From Crocinitomicaceae bacterium (GTDB lineage Bacteria; Bacteroidota; Bacteroidia; Flavobacteriales_D; Crocinitomicaceae): a stretch of DNA of 64,000 bases. Each line of letters opens with the position of its first letter. Position 1 is the stretch's first letter. A program made the position numbers and the translations under genes. Under the pieces are notes generated by a model, which was given only the letters and a program-made list of their open reading frames with translations, made no database searches and had not been told where the DNA came from. Positions 25,374-34,428 of this stretch are shown here, one piece after another. Location of the stretch: contig JAKVAQ010000025.1 in the NCBI GenBank assembly GCA_022447665.1, positions 26,629 through 90,628 of the forward strand, in the 5' to 3' direction.

Positions 25374-26120
25374 ATGAGTGTAAAGACGATTTTGGTTTCG
25401 CAACCTAAACCCGAAGGCGATAAGTCCCCTTATTTTGACTTGGCTAAAAAGTACAAGTTAAAAATTGATTTTCGCAGATTCATAAATGTTGAGGGCGTTA
25501 CCACAAGAGAATTCAGAGAGCAAAAGATTGATTTATCAATGTACTCTGCTGTTATTCTTACTAGTAAAACAGCCATTGATCATTTCTTTAGAATTGCCGA
25601 AGAAACAAGATTTAAAGTTCCCGACGCAATGAAATACTTCTGTGTTTCTGAAGCAGTGGCTTATTATCTTCAAAAATATGTGGTTTATCGTAAGCGTAAA
25701 ATCTTTTACGGAAAACAACGTATAGCTGACATGATTGATGTTTTAAAGAAACACAAAGACGAGCGCATGTTATTGCCTTGTTCAGATATCTTAAGGGCAT
25801 CTATCCCAAATACACTTGATGAAGCAGGGATTAATTATTCTAAAGCAGTTCTTTACAGAACAGTTGCTTCAGACTTATCAGATTTAGAAGATGTAAAATA
25901 CGACTGTTTGGTTTTCTATAGTCCTTCAGGAATTGAATCATTATTGAAGAACTTCCCTGACTTTAAGCAAAACGAAACTAAAATTGCTGCTTTTGGACCG
26001 ACTACAGCGAACGCAGTAAAAAACAACAATCTTCGTTTAGATATTCATGCGCCGCAACCGAATGCGCCGAGTATGTCTATGGCACTTGAAAATTATATCA
26101 AGGGACTTAAAAAGAAGTAA
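25374..26120 (+). CDS. hemD: Uroporphyrinogen-III synthase
   Basis: This enzyme cyclises hydroxymethylbilane to uroporphyrinogen III with inversion of ring D, in the tetrapyrrole pathway. The 248-aa length fits the family, which has low sequence conservation and two alpha/beta lobes. Supporting segments are KTILVSQPKPEGD at the N-terminus, AVILTSKTAIDHFF, YDCLVFYSPSGIESLL and IAAFGPTTANAVK near the C-terminus, the last two being the most conserved. DUF4271 lies upstream in the same operon. Its stop is 5 bp from the stop of the convergent CotH gene. Confidence 0.88.
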   Translation: MSVKTILVSQPKPEGDKSPYFDLAKKYKLKIDFRRFINVEGVTTREFREQKIDLSMYSAVILTSKTAIDHFFRIAEETRFKVPDAMKYFCVSEAVAYYLQKYVVYRKRKIFYGKQRIADMIDVLKKHKDERMLLPCSDILRASIPNTLDEAGINYSKAVLYRTVASDLSDLEDVKYDCLVFYSPSGIESLLKNFPDFKQNETKIAAFGPTTANAVKNNNLRLDIHAPQPNAPSMSMALENYIKGLKKK

Positions 26121-26125
26121 CCTTC

Positions 26126-29100
26126 TTATTTATTGAACTTTGCATAGAGTTGATCAACATCAACTTCAAACTGTCCGTGGAAGATATTCCCGTCATATTC
26201 ACAGATCGATCCTATTCCTAATAAGCCTAGATTCTTAACATTGGTGTAAGTCACACTGTTAAGAACCAAAGATGCAGGGCCGTACTCTGGCTTTTTCTGA
26301 AATCCTGTCACTCCAAATTTCACTCCGTCAACATTAGCGGTTGTAATAGTCAATATTGATTTGTCTTTAGCAGCAAAAGCAATTTCAGCGTTCTTGATAT
26401 TTAAATCTGAAAAAGTAACGGTAGACATTTCCCCGGCAGAAATAGCTTTATCTCCCGAATTTTCCACCTCAATCTTCGAACCGTTTATTACTGATCCTGA
26501 AAAATCAATGCAGTCATTCCCTGTATTTTGAAATCTCGAGTTATTAAGTGTCCCTGTACAAAAATCAGCATCAAAACCATCACTAAATGTTCCGTCTATA
26601 AGCAACTGATCAATAGAAAAATCACAACGAATTAAGTTTAACGCATCTTCTCCTTGAGCATTGTAAATAGAAAGCGAAACAATGTTAACCTCTGATTCAT
26701 AAACGTTAACTCCTCCTGTCAATATCCATCCATCTCTATTCAATGTGTTTAAATTGGATACTTCCACATTTTGAATAATGGTTTCATCAGCATTCAAAAT
26801 GGTTATTCCAGAAGAAGTACTATCGGATGAAGTAATTCTGATTTTACGATCTACCTCCCCAATCAGGTAAGTACTGTTATTGGTTATTAATCCACCCTCA
26901 TTGGTGAAATCTATTTCTACACCAGCTTCAACATAAACCTTATAGTCTTTCGGCACATAAATTAGGTCCGAACATTTGTATTTACCAGCAGAAATTTTTA
27001 ACCCTCCTTCTATCACTTGAAAAAATGAGTTTGATAATTTGAATTTCTTTACAAGTCGTTCTCTTGTAACTTCAACTGGTGGTTCTTCCCATTTAAAGAC
27101 TTTTTTTCTCATCAGGGTATCACCCATATTATTCGCTTTGAAGTAAAGTGCATGAGGCTTTGAACCTACATTAATAATGGTTTTTTCAGCCTCACCAACA
27201 TTTAACGAAGGGAGAAGATAAGTAGACTCAAATAGAATTACCGAATCTTTATTATCCTTATTTGAAAAGCCCAAAACTTCAATATTTGACAAATGATAAT
27301 TTCGGACAGAAACCTCATAATGGATAGAGTCTATTTCCCTGACATAAGCATTCAAAGAAACCTCCTTTACAAAAAAGTTTTCTTCAATATTATTAAGAGC
27401 CCCTAAGGTTCTACTCCAGGTTTTAGATTTATAGGTATTCAACTCTTCCAGTCTCAAGAGTGCCGTATCAAGCTCTGCTCTAACAAACTCGTTATGTTCG
27501 TAATAAAACTGCTTATCGAATGAATATTCGGGAATTGACAATCTTAAAAGCTCTACAGTCGACTTTATTTCCCCTTCCAGTAAATTGAATATGCTATCCA
27601 AATAATTATCCGAAGAATAATATTTTAAATATCGAATGTATTCTTCTCTGAACTCCTCATGCTCAAACAAATCTTCATTCAACCTAAGCTCTCGTGGCAC
27701 TAGGCTTTCATTTTCACTCCTTAGCATTTCTGTATTCAATCGAATAGGATTATGCGGCAAAACAGCACTCTGCAAATCATAGGCAATGTGCTCAAGTTTC
27801 TGTGTTATCGGGTTAAAATAAAACCTTCTATTATGCCAAGCCAAACCATGCATTATATTCCCTACTTCCATTAACGCATAAAACTTCGCTTCTTTTTTAA
27901 TATCGAATAAATTCTCTGGGTTATAATCGCAAGATTTAAAATCTTCTAACAGGCTAGCTCCATTGAGAAACTGCGCTAAAAGGACTGGATTCTTTCTCGT
28001 TCTATTTGATTTAAAAACACTCGGATAAGAGGCTTCATAATAAGGAATACCCCCTGTGAATCCATATTTATTCCCTTCGAATAAGGCTGACCAAAACCCA
28101 CTTTCATCAAGTTTTAAAATTGGTCCTTCTCTCCTATTTCTACTCTCTAAAAGTTGCTTGTCAAAATGTTCTTCTAAGGCATAAACCCCTTGAAATCTTT
28201 GATTAATAACAACTGGAACAAAGTCGTAGGTAGTTGTAAGTATATCCTCCTCTTCTAATAAGCGATGAAAAAACCATTCATGCATGTAATTTCTTGTACG
28301 CGGATGCTGGATGGAAAAACTTCTTAAACCATTATAGGCAAAATCATCATCTGTTTTTATTCTAAATGAAGAGAATCCGGTTTTAATATGGTCTGTCCAG
28401 TCTCCCTTTAAACGCATTTCAATTTTATGCGAATCAGAACCATCTATTAGATCGGCTTTCACATATTCCTTCATTTCATCTGGAATAATCTCAGCATCCA
28501 CACAATATTCCAAATAATCACTCAAAATAGAATCTGATTTAATAGGGATATGCAGTGTTAAAGCATTCTGAAAAACTGTATCAACTATAGGAACTTCTGC
28601 ATATCGTTTTATTTGAAAATCATCAAATATTGCTGGTTTAGCTCCAGAGTGAATAAAAAATTCCGCCGTATCAATCTTCTTTAAAACTTTAAAATTTAAG
28701 GCGTGTGTAGTCCAGCCGTCTTGATCTGGAGTGGTGAAATATTTATCTGAAGCCAGATTAAACTTAGCTCCACCAGAAAACTTTACAACTATAGCTCCGT
28801 GACCTTTAGCTTTTTTTTCTTTGATTCGCACTTCAAAATACTCCCCAACTTGCAGATCCTTCAAGGTGATATTAAAACCATAAACGTTCAACGAGTCCAG
28901 TTTTATTCCCGCAGAATTATTTATACCACAATCTTCGCATCTAGCCTCAGCGCCCAAGAAAGCAATACTATCGTTACTTAAAAAGACTAGTGAACCATTT
29001 CGATTCTCGCTTAATTCTGCATCACATTCGTAAACCAATAAATCGTTTTCGGATAGTGACGAAACATCCCCTTCCTTGCATGATGAAAAACTCAGTAATA

Positions 29101-29152
29101 CAGCAACAACTGCGGCGAAAACCCGAAAAATATGAGCAGATAATAAATTCAC
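26126..29152 (-). CDS. CotH-kinase-like lipoprotein with C-terminal parallel beta-helix
   Basis: I place the start at GTG 29152, giving 1008 aa, because it yields a lipoprotein signal (VNLLSAHIFRVFAAVVAVLL then SFSSC, Cys 25) and follows a TACTTTTG element; the longer frame would run into the divergent PBP gene. The middle (about 220-560) matches the CotH family: RMKGDW-like and SFRIKTDD, GLRSFSIQHPRTRNYMHEW, GVYALEEHFDKQLLES and HIAYDLQSAVLPHN. The C-terminal ~250 residues are short repeated strands (KIRITSSDSTSSGI, TIIQNVEVSNLN, CIDFSGSVINGSKIEVENSG) typical of a right-handed beta-helix. CotH proteins can be atypical kinases; no activity is shown here. Confidence 0.83.
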   Translation of the reverse strand: MNLLSAHIFRVFAAVVAVLLSFSSCKEGDVSSLSENDLLVYECDAELSENRNGSLVFLSNDSIAFLGAEARCEDCGINNSAGIKLDSLNVYGFNITLKDLQVGEYFEVRIKEKKAKGHGAIVVKFSGGAKFNLASDKYFTTPDQDGWTTHALNFKVLKKIDTAEFFIHSGAKPAIFDDFQIKRYAEVPIVDTVFQNALTLHIPIKSDSILSDYLEYCVDAEIIPDEMKEYVKADLIDGSDSHKIEMRLKGDWTDHIKTGFSSFRIKTDDDFAYNGLRSFSIQHPRTRNYMHEWFFHRLLEEEDILTTTYDFVPVVINQRFQGVYALEEHFDKQLLESRNRREGPILKLDESGFWSALFEGNKYGFTGGIPYYEASYPSVFKSNRTRKNPVLLAQFLNGASLLEDFKSCDYNPENLFDIKKEAKFYALMEVGNIMHGLAWHNRRFYFNPITQKLEHIAYDLQSAVLPHNPIRLNTEMLRSENESLVPRELRLNEDLFEHEEFREEYIRYLKYYSSDNYLDSIFNLLEGEIKSTVELLRLSIPEYSFDKQFYYEHNEFVRAELDTALLRLEELNTYKSKTWSRTLGALNNIEENFFVKEVSLNAYVREIDSIHYEVSVRNYHLSNIEVLGFSNKDNKDSVILFESTYLLPSLNVGEAEKTIINVGSKPHALYFKANNMGDTLMRKKVFKWEEPPVEVTRERLVKKFKLSNSFFQVIEGGLKISAGKYKCSDLIYVPKDYKVYVEAGVEIDFTNEGGLITNNSTYLIGEVDRKIRITSSDSTSSGITILNADETIIQNVEVSNLNTLNRDGWILTGGVNVYESEVNIVSLSIYNAQGEDALNLIRCDFSIDQLLIDGTFSDGFDADFCTGTLNNSRFQNTGNDCIDFSGSVINGSKIEVENSGDKAISAGEMSTVTFSDLNIKNAEIAFAAKDKSILTITTANVDGVKFGVTGFQKKPEYGPASLVLNSVTYTNVKNLGLLGIGSICEYDGNIFHGQFEVDVDQLYAKFNK

Positions 29153-29158
29153 AGAGGG

Positions 29159-29166
29159 CAAAAGTA
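29159..29166 (-). promoter_or_regulatory. Promoter -7 element TACTTTTG
   Basis: The minus strand reads TACTTTTG, ending 6 nt before the GTG at 29152. It lies in the 112-bp gap shared with the divergent PBP1A gene. Confidence 0.6.
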
Positions 29167-29264
29167 CGGAAAGATTTATTCGTTCACAGATTTTAAGGTA
29201 ATTCGTAGAAGCAATACTTTTAATTGGATTCAAAATGATTACCTTTACGCCTACTATACCCACA

Positions 29265-31715
29265 ATGACCGAACCGAAAAACAAGGAAAAATCTAAGTCA
29301 GAAAAATTAGGCAAACGAACGCGCCGAATTATATTGATTTTTATTTGGATTGGAGCATTCACACCTTTACTTGGAGTGCTTTATATGCTAAATAAAGCTG
29401 ACGCCTCTGTTCCTGGGTTCGAAGCATTAGCAAATCCACCAGAAAAACAAGCCTCTATTATTTATTCGTCTGATGGAATGGAAATGGGACGCTTTTGGTC
29501 GGTAAATAGAAAGAGTGTTCCGCACAGCGAAATTTCACCGTATATGTTCTCGGCGCTTATTGCAACTGAAGATGAACGTTATCATGAACATTCTGGCGTA
29601 GACTTTTGGGGCATAGGACGTGCGTTAAGTGGAGCTTTAACTGGAGCTGATAAAGGTGGTGCCAGTACGATTTCTCAACAGCTAGCTAAGTTATTGTACA
29701 CCCTTCAGGATACGGCAAACGGAGGTGTTTCTAAAGATAAATGGGGACGTTTGGAACAAAAATTCGGTGAAAACATCTTGGCCGTTCGATTAGAAAAACA
29801 GTTTACCAAATCCGAGATCATTACCATGTACTTGAACAATTTCGATTTCTTGTACAATGCAGTTGGTATATCATCGGCTTCTCAAGTTTACTTCAATAAA
29901 AAACCGATTGACCTTAAAATGGAAGAAGCAGCAATGCTTGTGGGAATGTGTAAAAATCCGGGAATGTACAATCCACTTAAATTCCAATACAAGGACTATT
30001 CTAACATGGAGAATGGTGAGGAACAAAGAGAACTGGATAGTACTAGAGCATATAATCGTAGAAACACCGTTCTAAATCAATGGCTTAAAAACAGTGAAAA
30101 TGGAAACGAAGCCTTGGCGGTAACCATTACAAAAGAACAATGTGATTCCTTGAAAGAATTACCTATTGTTGTAGATTACCAAATTGTTGACCATAAGGAA
30201 GGGATTGCACCTCACTTTAGAGAAGTTTTGCGTAAAGAACTTACAGAGAAATTCAATGAAAAAGATGGTGAAGGAAACTACGTAATTTCGAAACCAGGCA
30301 GTGATGGTAAGGAGAAATATGACATTTATAAAGATGGACTGAGAATCTATACAACTATTGATGCACGTATGCAGGTGTATGCTGAAGAGGCTGTTCAAGA
30401 ACATATGGAATCGACGCTGCAATATGAGTTCGATAAGAATAATGCGAAGAATAAACGTCCTCCTTTTGCCAATGATGCGAAAGATGAGCATATTGAGCAA
30501 TTGATGAACAATGGTATGCGCTACTCTGACCGTTATAGAAATCTAGAGGCTAGAGGGAAATCGGAAGCAGAAATCGAAGAGATTTTTAACAAACCTGTTC
30601 CGATGAAGATGTTCGCTTATGATGGTGATTTCGATACTGTTATGTCTCCTTTAGACTCTATCAAATATTATAAAAGTATTCTTCAATGTGGTTTAATGTC
30701 TATGGATCCAAGAACAGGTTTTGTAAAAGCTTGGGTTGGTGGACCAGACTTCACTCACTTTTCATATGATCATGTTAAGCAAGCAAAAAGACAGGTAGGA
30801 TCAACGATTAAACCATTTGTTTATGCCGCAGCAATTCGATTTGGTGTTATTGATCCGTGTACAGCTTTTTCGGATATGGATTATTGTATTGATGTTCCTG
30901 TATCTGATACTAAAATGAAATCATGGTGTCCTGCAACGGGTACTAAAAATACAGGAGATTTAATTACCGCTTCATGCGGATTGGCTGGTTCCCTAAATAA
31001 TATTACGGTGGCAATTATGCGGGCAATGGGACCAACAGCCGGCCCGGCCGCCATGCAAAAATTGTTGCAAGATGTTGGAATTAACCTACGCCAGGAAGAT
31101 GTTGTACCTGCAATGTGCCTTGGACCAATGAACCTATCACTTTATGAAATGGTAGGCGCACAATCAACCTTTGCGAACAAAGGACTCTACATTAAGCCTA
31201 TATACATAATGCGCGTTGAAGACAGAAATGGAAATGTGATTATTGATCTCAAGCCAGAAATGAAAGAGGCCATGAGTGAAGAATTAGCCTATACCATGCT
31301 AGGAATGATGAAGGGTGCCGTGACAGGAGCTGCCAACCCTCATCAAGCAGGAAGAGTTTATGCCACTAGTTCAAGTTTAAGAAGCAGACAGCCATGGGGC
31401 GGAATAAAATATGTCACTGCAGGAAAAACAGGTACTACAAATGGTGCTACCGATGGTTGGTTTATGGGACTTACTCCTGATCTAGTAACTGGTGTATGGG
31501 TTGGTGCCGACGATCCTCAAATTCACTTTAGGTCTTACCCTTGGGGGCAAGGTGCTAGAATGGCATTACCAATTTATGGCTATTACATGCAAAGCGTGTA
31601 TGAAGATGATAACATAGACATTAGTAAGAAAGATTTTGAGGCTCCACCTCAATTTGACCAATCAATATTTAAATGTTCCCAAAGTGAGCAATTGCCTGAC
31701 TTTGGTTTATTTTAG
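29265..31715 (+). CDS. mrcA: Penicillin-binding protein 1A, bifunctional
   Basis: This enzyme polymerises and cross-links peptidoglycan at the inner membrane. The start at ATG 29265 gives 816 aa; the ATG 30 bp upstream lies inside a TACCTTTA promoter-like element. A basic N-terminus and one transmembrane helix (about 20-42) are followed by the GT51 glycosyltransferase domain (EDERYHEHSG near 101 with the catalytic Glu, then GASTISQQLAKLLY) and the transpeptidase domain with STIK near 511, SLN near 570 and KTGTT near 721. The domain order and size are normal for class A proteins. The CoA-transferase gene follows after 6 bp on the same strand. Confidence 0.96.
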   Translation: MTEPKNKEKSKSEKLGKRTRRIILIFIWIGAFTPLLGVLYMLNKADASVPGFEALANPPEKQASIIYSSDGMEMGRFWSVNRKSVPHSEISPYMFSALIATEDERYHEHSGVDFWGIGRALSGALTGADKGGASTISQQLAKLLYTLQDTANGGVSKDKWGRLEQKFGENILAVRLEKQFTKSEIITMYLNNFDFLYNAVGISSASQVYFNKKPIDLKMEEAAMLVGMCKNPGMYNPLKFQYKDYSNMENGEEQRELDSTRAYNRRNTVLNQWLKNSENGNEALAVTITKEQCDSLKELPIVVDYQIVDHKEGIAPHFREVLRKELTEKFNEKDGEGNYVISKPGSDGKEKYDIYKDGLRIYTTIDARMQVYAEEAVQEHMESTLQYEFDKNNAKNKRPPFANDAKDEHIEQLMNNGMRYSDRYRNLEARGKSEAEIEEIFNKPVPMKMFAYDGDFDTVMSPLDSIKYYKSILQCGLMSMDPRTGFVKAWVGGPDFTHFSYDHVKQAKRQVGSTIKPFVYAAAIRFGVIDPCTAFSDMDYCIDVPVSDTKMKSWCPATGTKNTGDLITASCGLAGSLNNITVAIMRAMGPTAGPAAMQKLLQDVGINLRQEDVVPAMCLGPMNLSLYEMVGAQSTFANKGLYIKPIYIMRVEDRNGNVIIDLKPEMKEAMSEELAYTMLGMMKGAVTGAANPHQAGRVYATSSSLRSRQPWGGIKYVTAGKTGTTNGATDGWFMGLTPDLVTGVWVGADDPQIHFRSYPWGQGARMALPIYGYYMQSVYEDDNIDISKKDFEAPPQFDQSIFKCSQSEQLPDFGLF

Positions 31716-31721
31716 AGAGTT

Positions 31722-32423
31722 ATGAATAAAGTTGTTGCAAACGTAGAAGAAGCATTAGAAGGAGTACAAAGTGGAATGACCCTTATGTTAGGTGGGTTCG
31801 GTTTATGTGGGATTCCAGAAAATAGTATTGCACAACTTGTTAAGCTTGGAGTAAAAGATTTAACCTGCATTTCTAACAACGCAGGGGTGGATGATTTCGG
31901 TTTGGGATTATTACTTCAAGGACGTCAAATCAAAAAAATGATTTCTTCTTACGTTGGTGAGAACGATGAGTTTGAGCGCCAAATGTTGAGCGGAGAATTA
32001 GAGGTTGATCTTATTCCACAAGGTTCTTTAGCTGAACGTTGCCGAGCTGGAGGAGCAGGAATTCCCGCATTTTACACTCCTGCAGGTTATGGAACAGAAG
32101 TAGCAGAAGGAAAAGAAGTAAAAGAATTCAATGGTAAACCTCATATTTTAGAATCTGCCCTTACCGCCGATTACGCTATTGTTAAGGCTTGGAAAGGCGA
32201 TACGGAAGGAAACTTAATTTTCAAGGCTACAGCGCGTAACTTCAACCCAATGATGGCCATGGCTGGAAAAATTACTATTGCTGAAGTTGAAGAACTAGTA
32301 CCAGCTGGTGAATTAGATCCTAACTTCGTGCATACTCCTGGCATTTTTGTTCAAAGAATTTTCCAAGGAGATAAATTCGAAAAGCGCATTGAGCAACGTA
32401 CAGTTCGAACTAAAGAAGGCTAA
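31722..32423 (+). CDS. scoA: 3-oxoacid CoA-transferase subunit A
   Basis: This subunit helps move CoA from succinyl-CoA to acetoacetate or another 3-oxoacid, allowing ketone-body and branched amino acid use. The 233-aa length fits. Family segments are [16 protein letters not shown], the [16 protein letters not shown] motif, [15 protein letters not shown] and [17 protein letters not shown]. The catalytic Glu lies on subunit B, which is not in this window. It is 6 bp behind the PBP1A gene, so the two probably share a transcript, though their functions look unrelated. Confidence 0.93.
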   Translation: MNKVVANVEEALEGVQSGMTLMLGGFGLCGIPENSIAQLVKLGVKDLTCISNNAGVDDFGLGLLLQGRQIKKMISSYVGENDEFERQMLSGELEVDLIPQGSLAERCRAGGAGIPAFYTPAGYGTEVAEGKEVKEFNGKPHILESALTADYAIVKAWKGDTEGNLIFKATARNFNPMMAMAGKITIAEVEELVPAGELDPNFVHTPGIFVQRIFQGDKFEKRIEQRTVRTKEG

Positions 32424-32486
32424 TCTTCTAAAACAATAATTCTCATTTATTCAAGTTATTAGACATGGATCGCTAAACACAATTTC

Positions 32487-33212
32487 ATGTCTAAAACAAG
32501 AGTACTTAGTTTTTTACTTTATCTATTCATAACTAGTTCATTTGCTCAAGCACAGAGTGATTTAGGTCTAATCTTCTCACGAAATAATTACGGAAATATT
32601 GGACTTGAATATCGCCATGGGATTAACGAAAAGTCTATGGTAACGGCTGGGGTTTTCTATGGTAGCTACAATTCTTATTTTTCAAGTTCTGGGAGCAAAG
32701 TCATCAGCGCCTCCGACTCAATAGTTATTCTGAGAAAATATCATTCAGCTCACGACGGTTTTTCTTTAAGGTTGGGGTATGCAAAAGAAGTAATAAATAT
32801 GTTTTCATTAGGAGGTCATATATTGCTTGATTACCAAAGATCATACACTGGAAGTAATGATATTTTCACCACTAAAGATATAGATGGTAGCTGGTCTCTT
32901 CCAACAACCTATAACCAATATACTGTTTATTCTGGATCGCCTGAGATTACACAAGACACAACTTGGGCAGGAGTCTATCATCATTATTTTAAGCCAGGAA
33001 TTCAACTTTATGCTTCAATGAATATTCCTTTAGGAGATCGCTTTTTATTGAACCTGTCGGCGGCATGCGCCATGCAATATTGGATTTATTTGGGCGAATC
33101 TCAACTTCATGATCCTAATAATGAATTTGCTTATGACCCTGGTAGCATTTTCAGTTTTGATACTAGGCTAAATATTGGTCTAAGGTATAAATTTGGTGTT
33201 GGGAAAGAATAG
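32487..33212 (+). CDS. Outer-membrane beta-barrel protein, unknown
   Basis: The 241-aa product has a signal peptide (MSKTRVLSFLLYLFITSSFAQAQ) and then alternating amphipathic strands (GNIGLEYRHGINEKSMVTAGVFYGS, LRLGYAKEVINMFSLGGHILLDY, FDTRLNIGLRYKFG). The final strand ends near an aromatic residue, as in small outer-membrane barrels. No motif points to a function. It lies between scoA and the convergent repeat-protein gene. Confidence 0.75.
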   Translation: MSKTRVLSFLLYLFITSSFAQAQSDLGLIFSRNNYGNIGLEYRHGINEKSMVTAGVFYGSYNSYFSSSGSKVISASDSIVILRKYHSAHDGFSLRLGYAKEVINMFSLGGHILLDYQRSYTGSNDIFTTKDIDGSWSLPTTYNQYTVYSGSPEITQDTTWAGVYHHYFKPGIQLYASMNIPLGDRFLLNLSAACAMQYWIYLGESQLHDPNNEFAYDPGSIFSFDTRLNIGLRYKFGVGKE

Positions 33213-33266
33213 AAATCCGCCCGCAGATTCCAACATTGTACGGACTGAAATCTTGATGAAGAAAAT

Positions 33267-34418
33267 TTAGAAATTCACACTAATACCTGCTTGCCCACCA
33301 ACCCATATTGAGGTGGACCCAGTTCCATTCCACCATGTTTCTTCCCACATTGTATAAGCGGGTGTTAATGCAGCATTCTCAGCATTGTTTTCAGTGACAT
33401 AAACATTAATACTCGGTCCAGCGAAAACATCCAAGTGCTTACCTAGTTTATATCGAAAAGCAAAATCTGCCTTATTCAACAACTCTAGCTCCGCGTTGGT
33501 ATTTGGTCGAACTAAATGGTTCGCCGATAGATCCAATGAAAGTCTTGCTCTTTCGCCTAACGGTATCATTGATCCCATACCTATTCCATAAGTCAATAAA
33601 TTATCGCCATTCCCTTGCGTAAAACCGACTTTGAAGACATTATAAAGCCGTTCAACGCCAAGTTTAAATTTTAAATTGGCATAGATCGATTCTTCAGCAG
33701 ATAATTCTAATGCATGGTAGCCATCTTTCACGAAAGAGATTAAGCCCAGTGGAACTCCTCTGTCATATTTATTCGCAATGTTTATTAATCCAACTTGAAG
33801 ACCAGTTACATTTTTTGCCATATTAATTAAACTGAATTGTGCTCCAATTAAATTTCCAGTATTGACGTTAGTAATGCCCGCTGTTTGGAGTCCAACAAAA
33901 TTTCCAGCGTTCGTATTTGAAATACCTGCTCCTTGAAAACCGAATGAATTTCCATTAGTGAAGTTTGATATTCCCGCGGTTTGGATCCCGGTAAACGAAC
34001 CATTAATTGTATTGGTGATTCCAGCGGAATAAATACCATAAGCTTCACCTCCCACTACATTTGCTATTCCAGAGAACATCAGCGCTCTACTTGAATCTTT
34101 CACTACGTTGGCTATACCCGAAGCAATTATTCCATCAGAAGACCCTTTTGTTACGTTAGCAATTCCAGCTACTTGAAACCCAAATACATCACCAACATTT
34201 GTATTCAATAATCCTCCAATCTCTACTCCATTCACTCCTCCATTTAGTCCTCCGAGGACATTAATCGAAAGATTATTTACGTAAAGTGGCGCATCAATTC
34301 CCTTAGTGCCTAAAGGATAAAAGAACGACATTTGAAAAGCTCTATGAGCAGTAGAATCTTCATGGGCTTGCGCTCCAAATCCAATAAGTATCCCAAGTAA
34401 TATTCCTATTTTTTTCAT
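33267..34418 (-). CDS. 16-residue-repeat surface protein, LA_2272-like
   Basis: The 383-aa product has a signal peptide (about 1-18) and then about nine repeats of 16 residues (about 70-210) with consensus xxGxQxAGIxNxxxGx, for example FTGIQTAGISNFTNGN and FVGLQTAGITNVNTGN. The ~160-residue C-terminal part is strand-rich with an aromatic end. The family resembles LA_2272-type surface repeat proteins, whose role is unknown. The repeat and C-terminal parts are homologous to the second half of the protein at 36849-38705. It follows the receptor gene with a 10-bp gap and is likely in the same sigma-controlled transcript. Confidence 0.8.
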   Translation of the reverse strand: MKKIGILLGILIGFGAQAHEDSTAHRAFQMSFFYPLGTKGIDAPLYVNNLSINVLGGLNGGVNGVEIGGLLNTNVGDVFGFQVAGIANVTKGSSDGIIASGIANVVKDSSRALMFSGIANVVGGEAYGIYSAGITNTINGSFTGIQTAGISNFTNGNSFGFQGAGISNTNAGNFVGLQTAGITNVNTGNLIGAQFSLINMAKNVTGLQVGLINIANKYDRGVPLGLISFVKDGYHALELSAEESIYANLKFKLGVERLYNVFKVGFTQGNGDNLLTYGIGMGSMIPLGERARLSLDLSANHLVRPNTNAELELLNKADFAFRYKLGKHLDVFAGPSINVYVTENNAENAALTPAYTMWEETWWNGTGSTSIWVGGQAGISVNF

Positions 34419-34428
34419 TTTATATCTA

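Noticed and set aside
29153..29362. Longer start of the CotH lipoprotein
   Set aside because: It would overlap the PBP1A promoter and start; GTG 29152 gives a proper lipoprotein signal.
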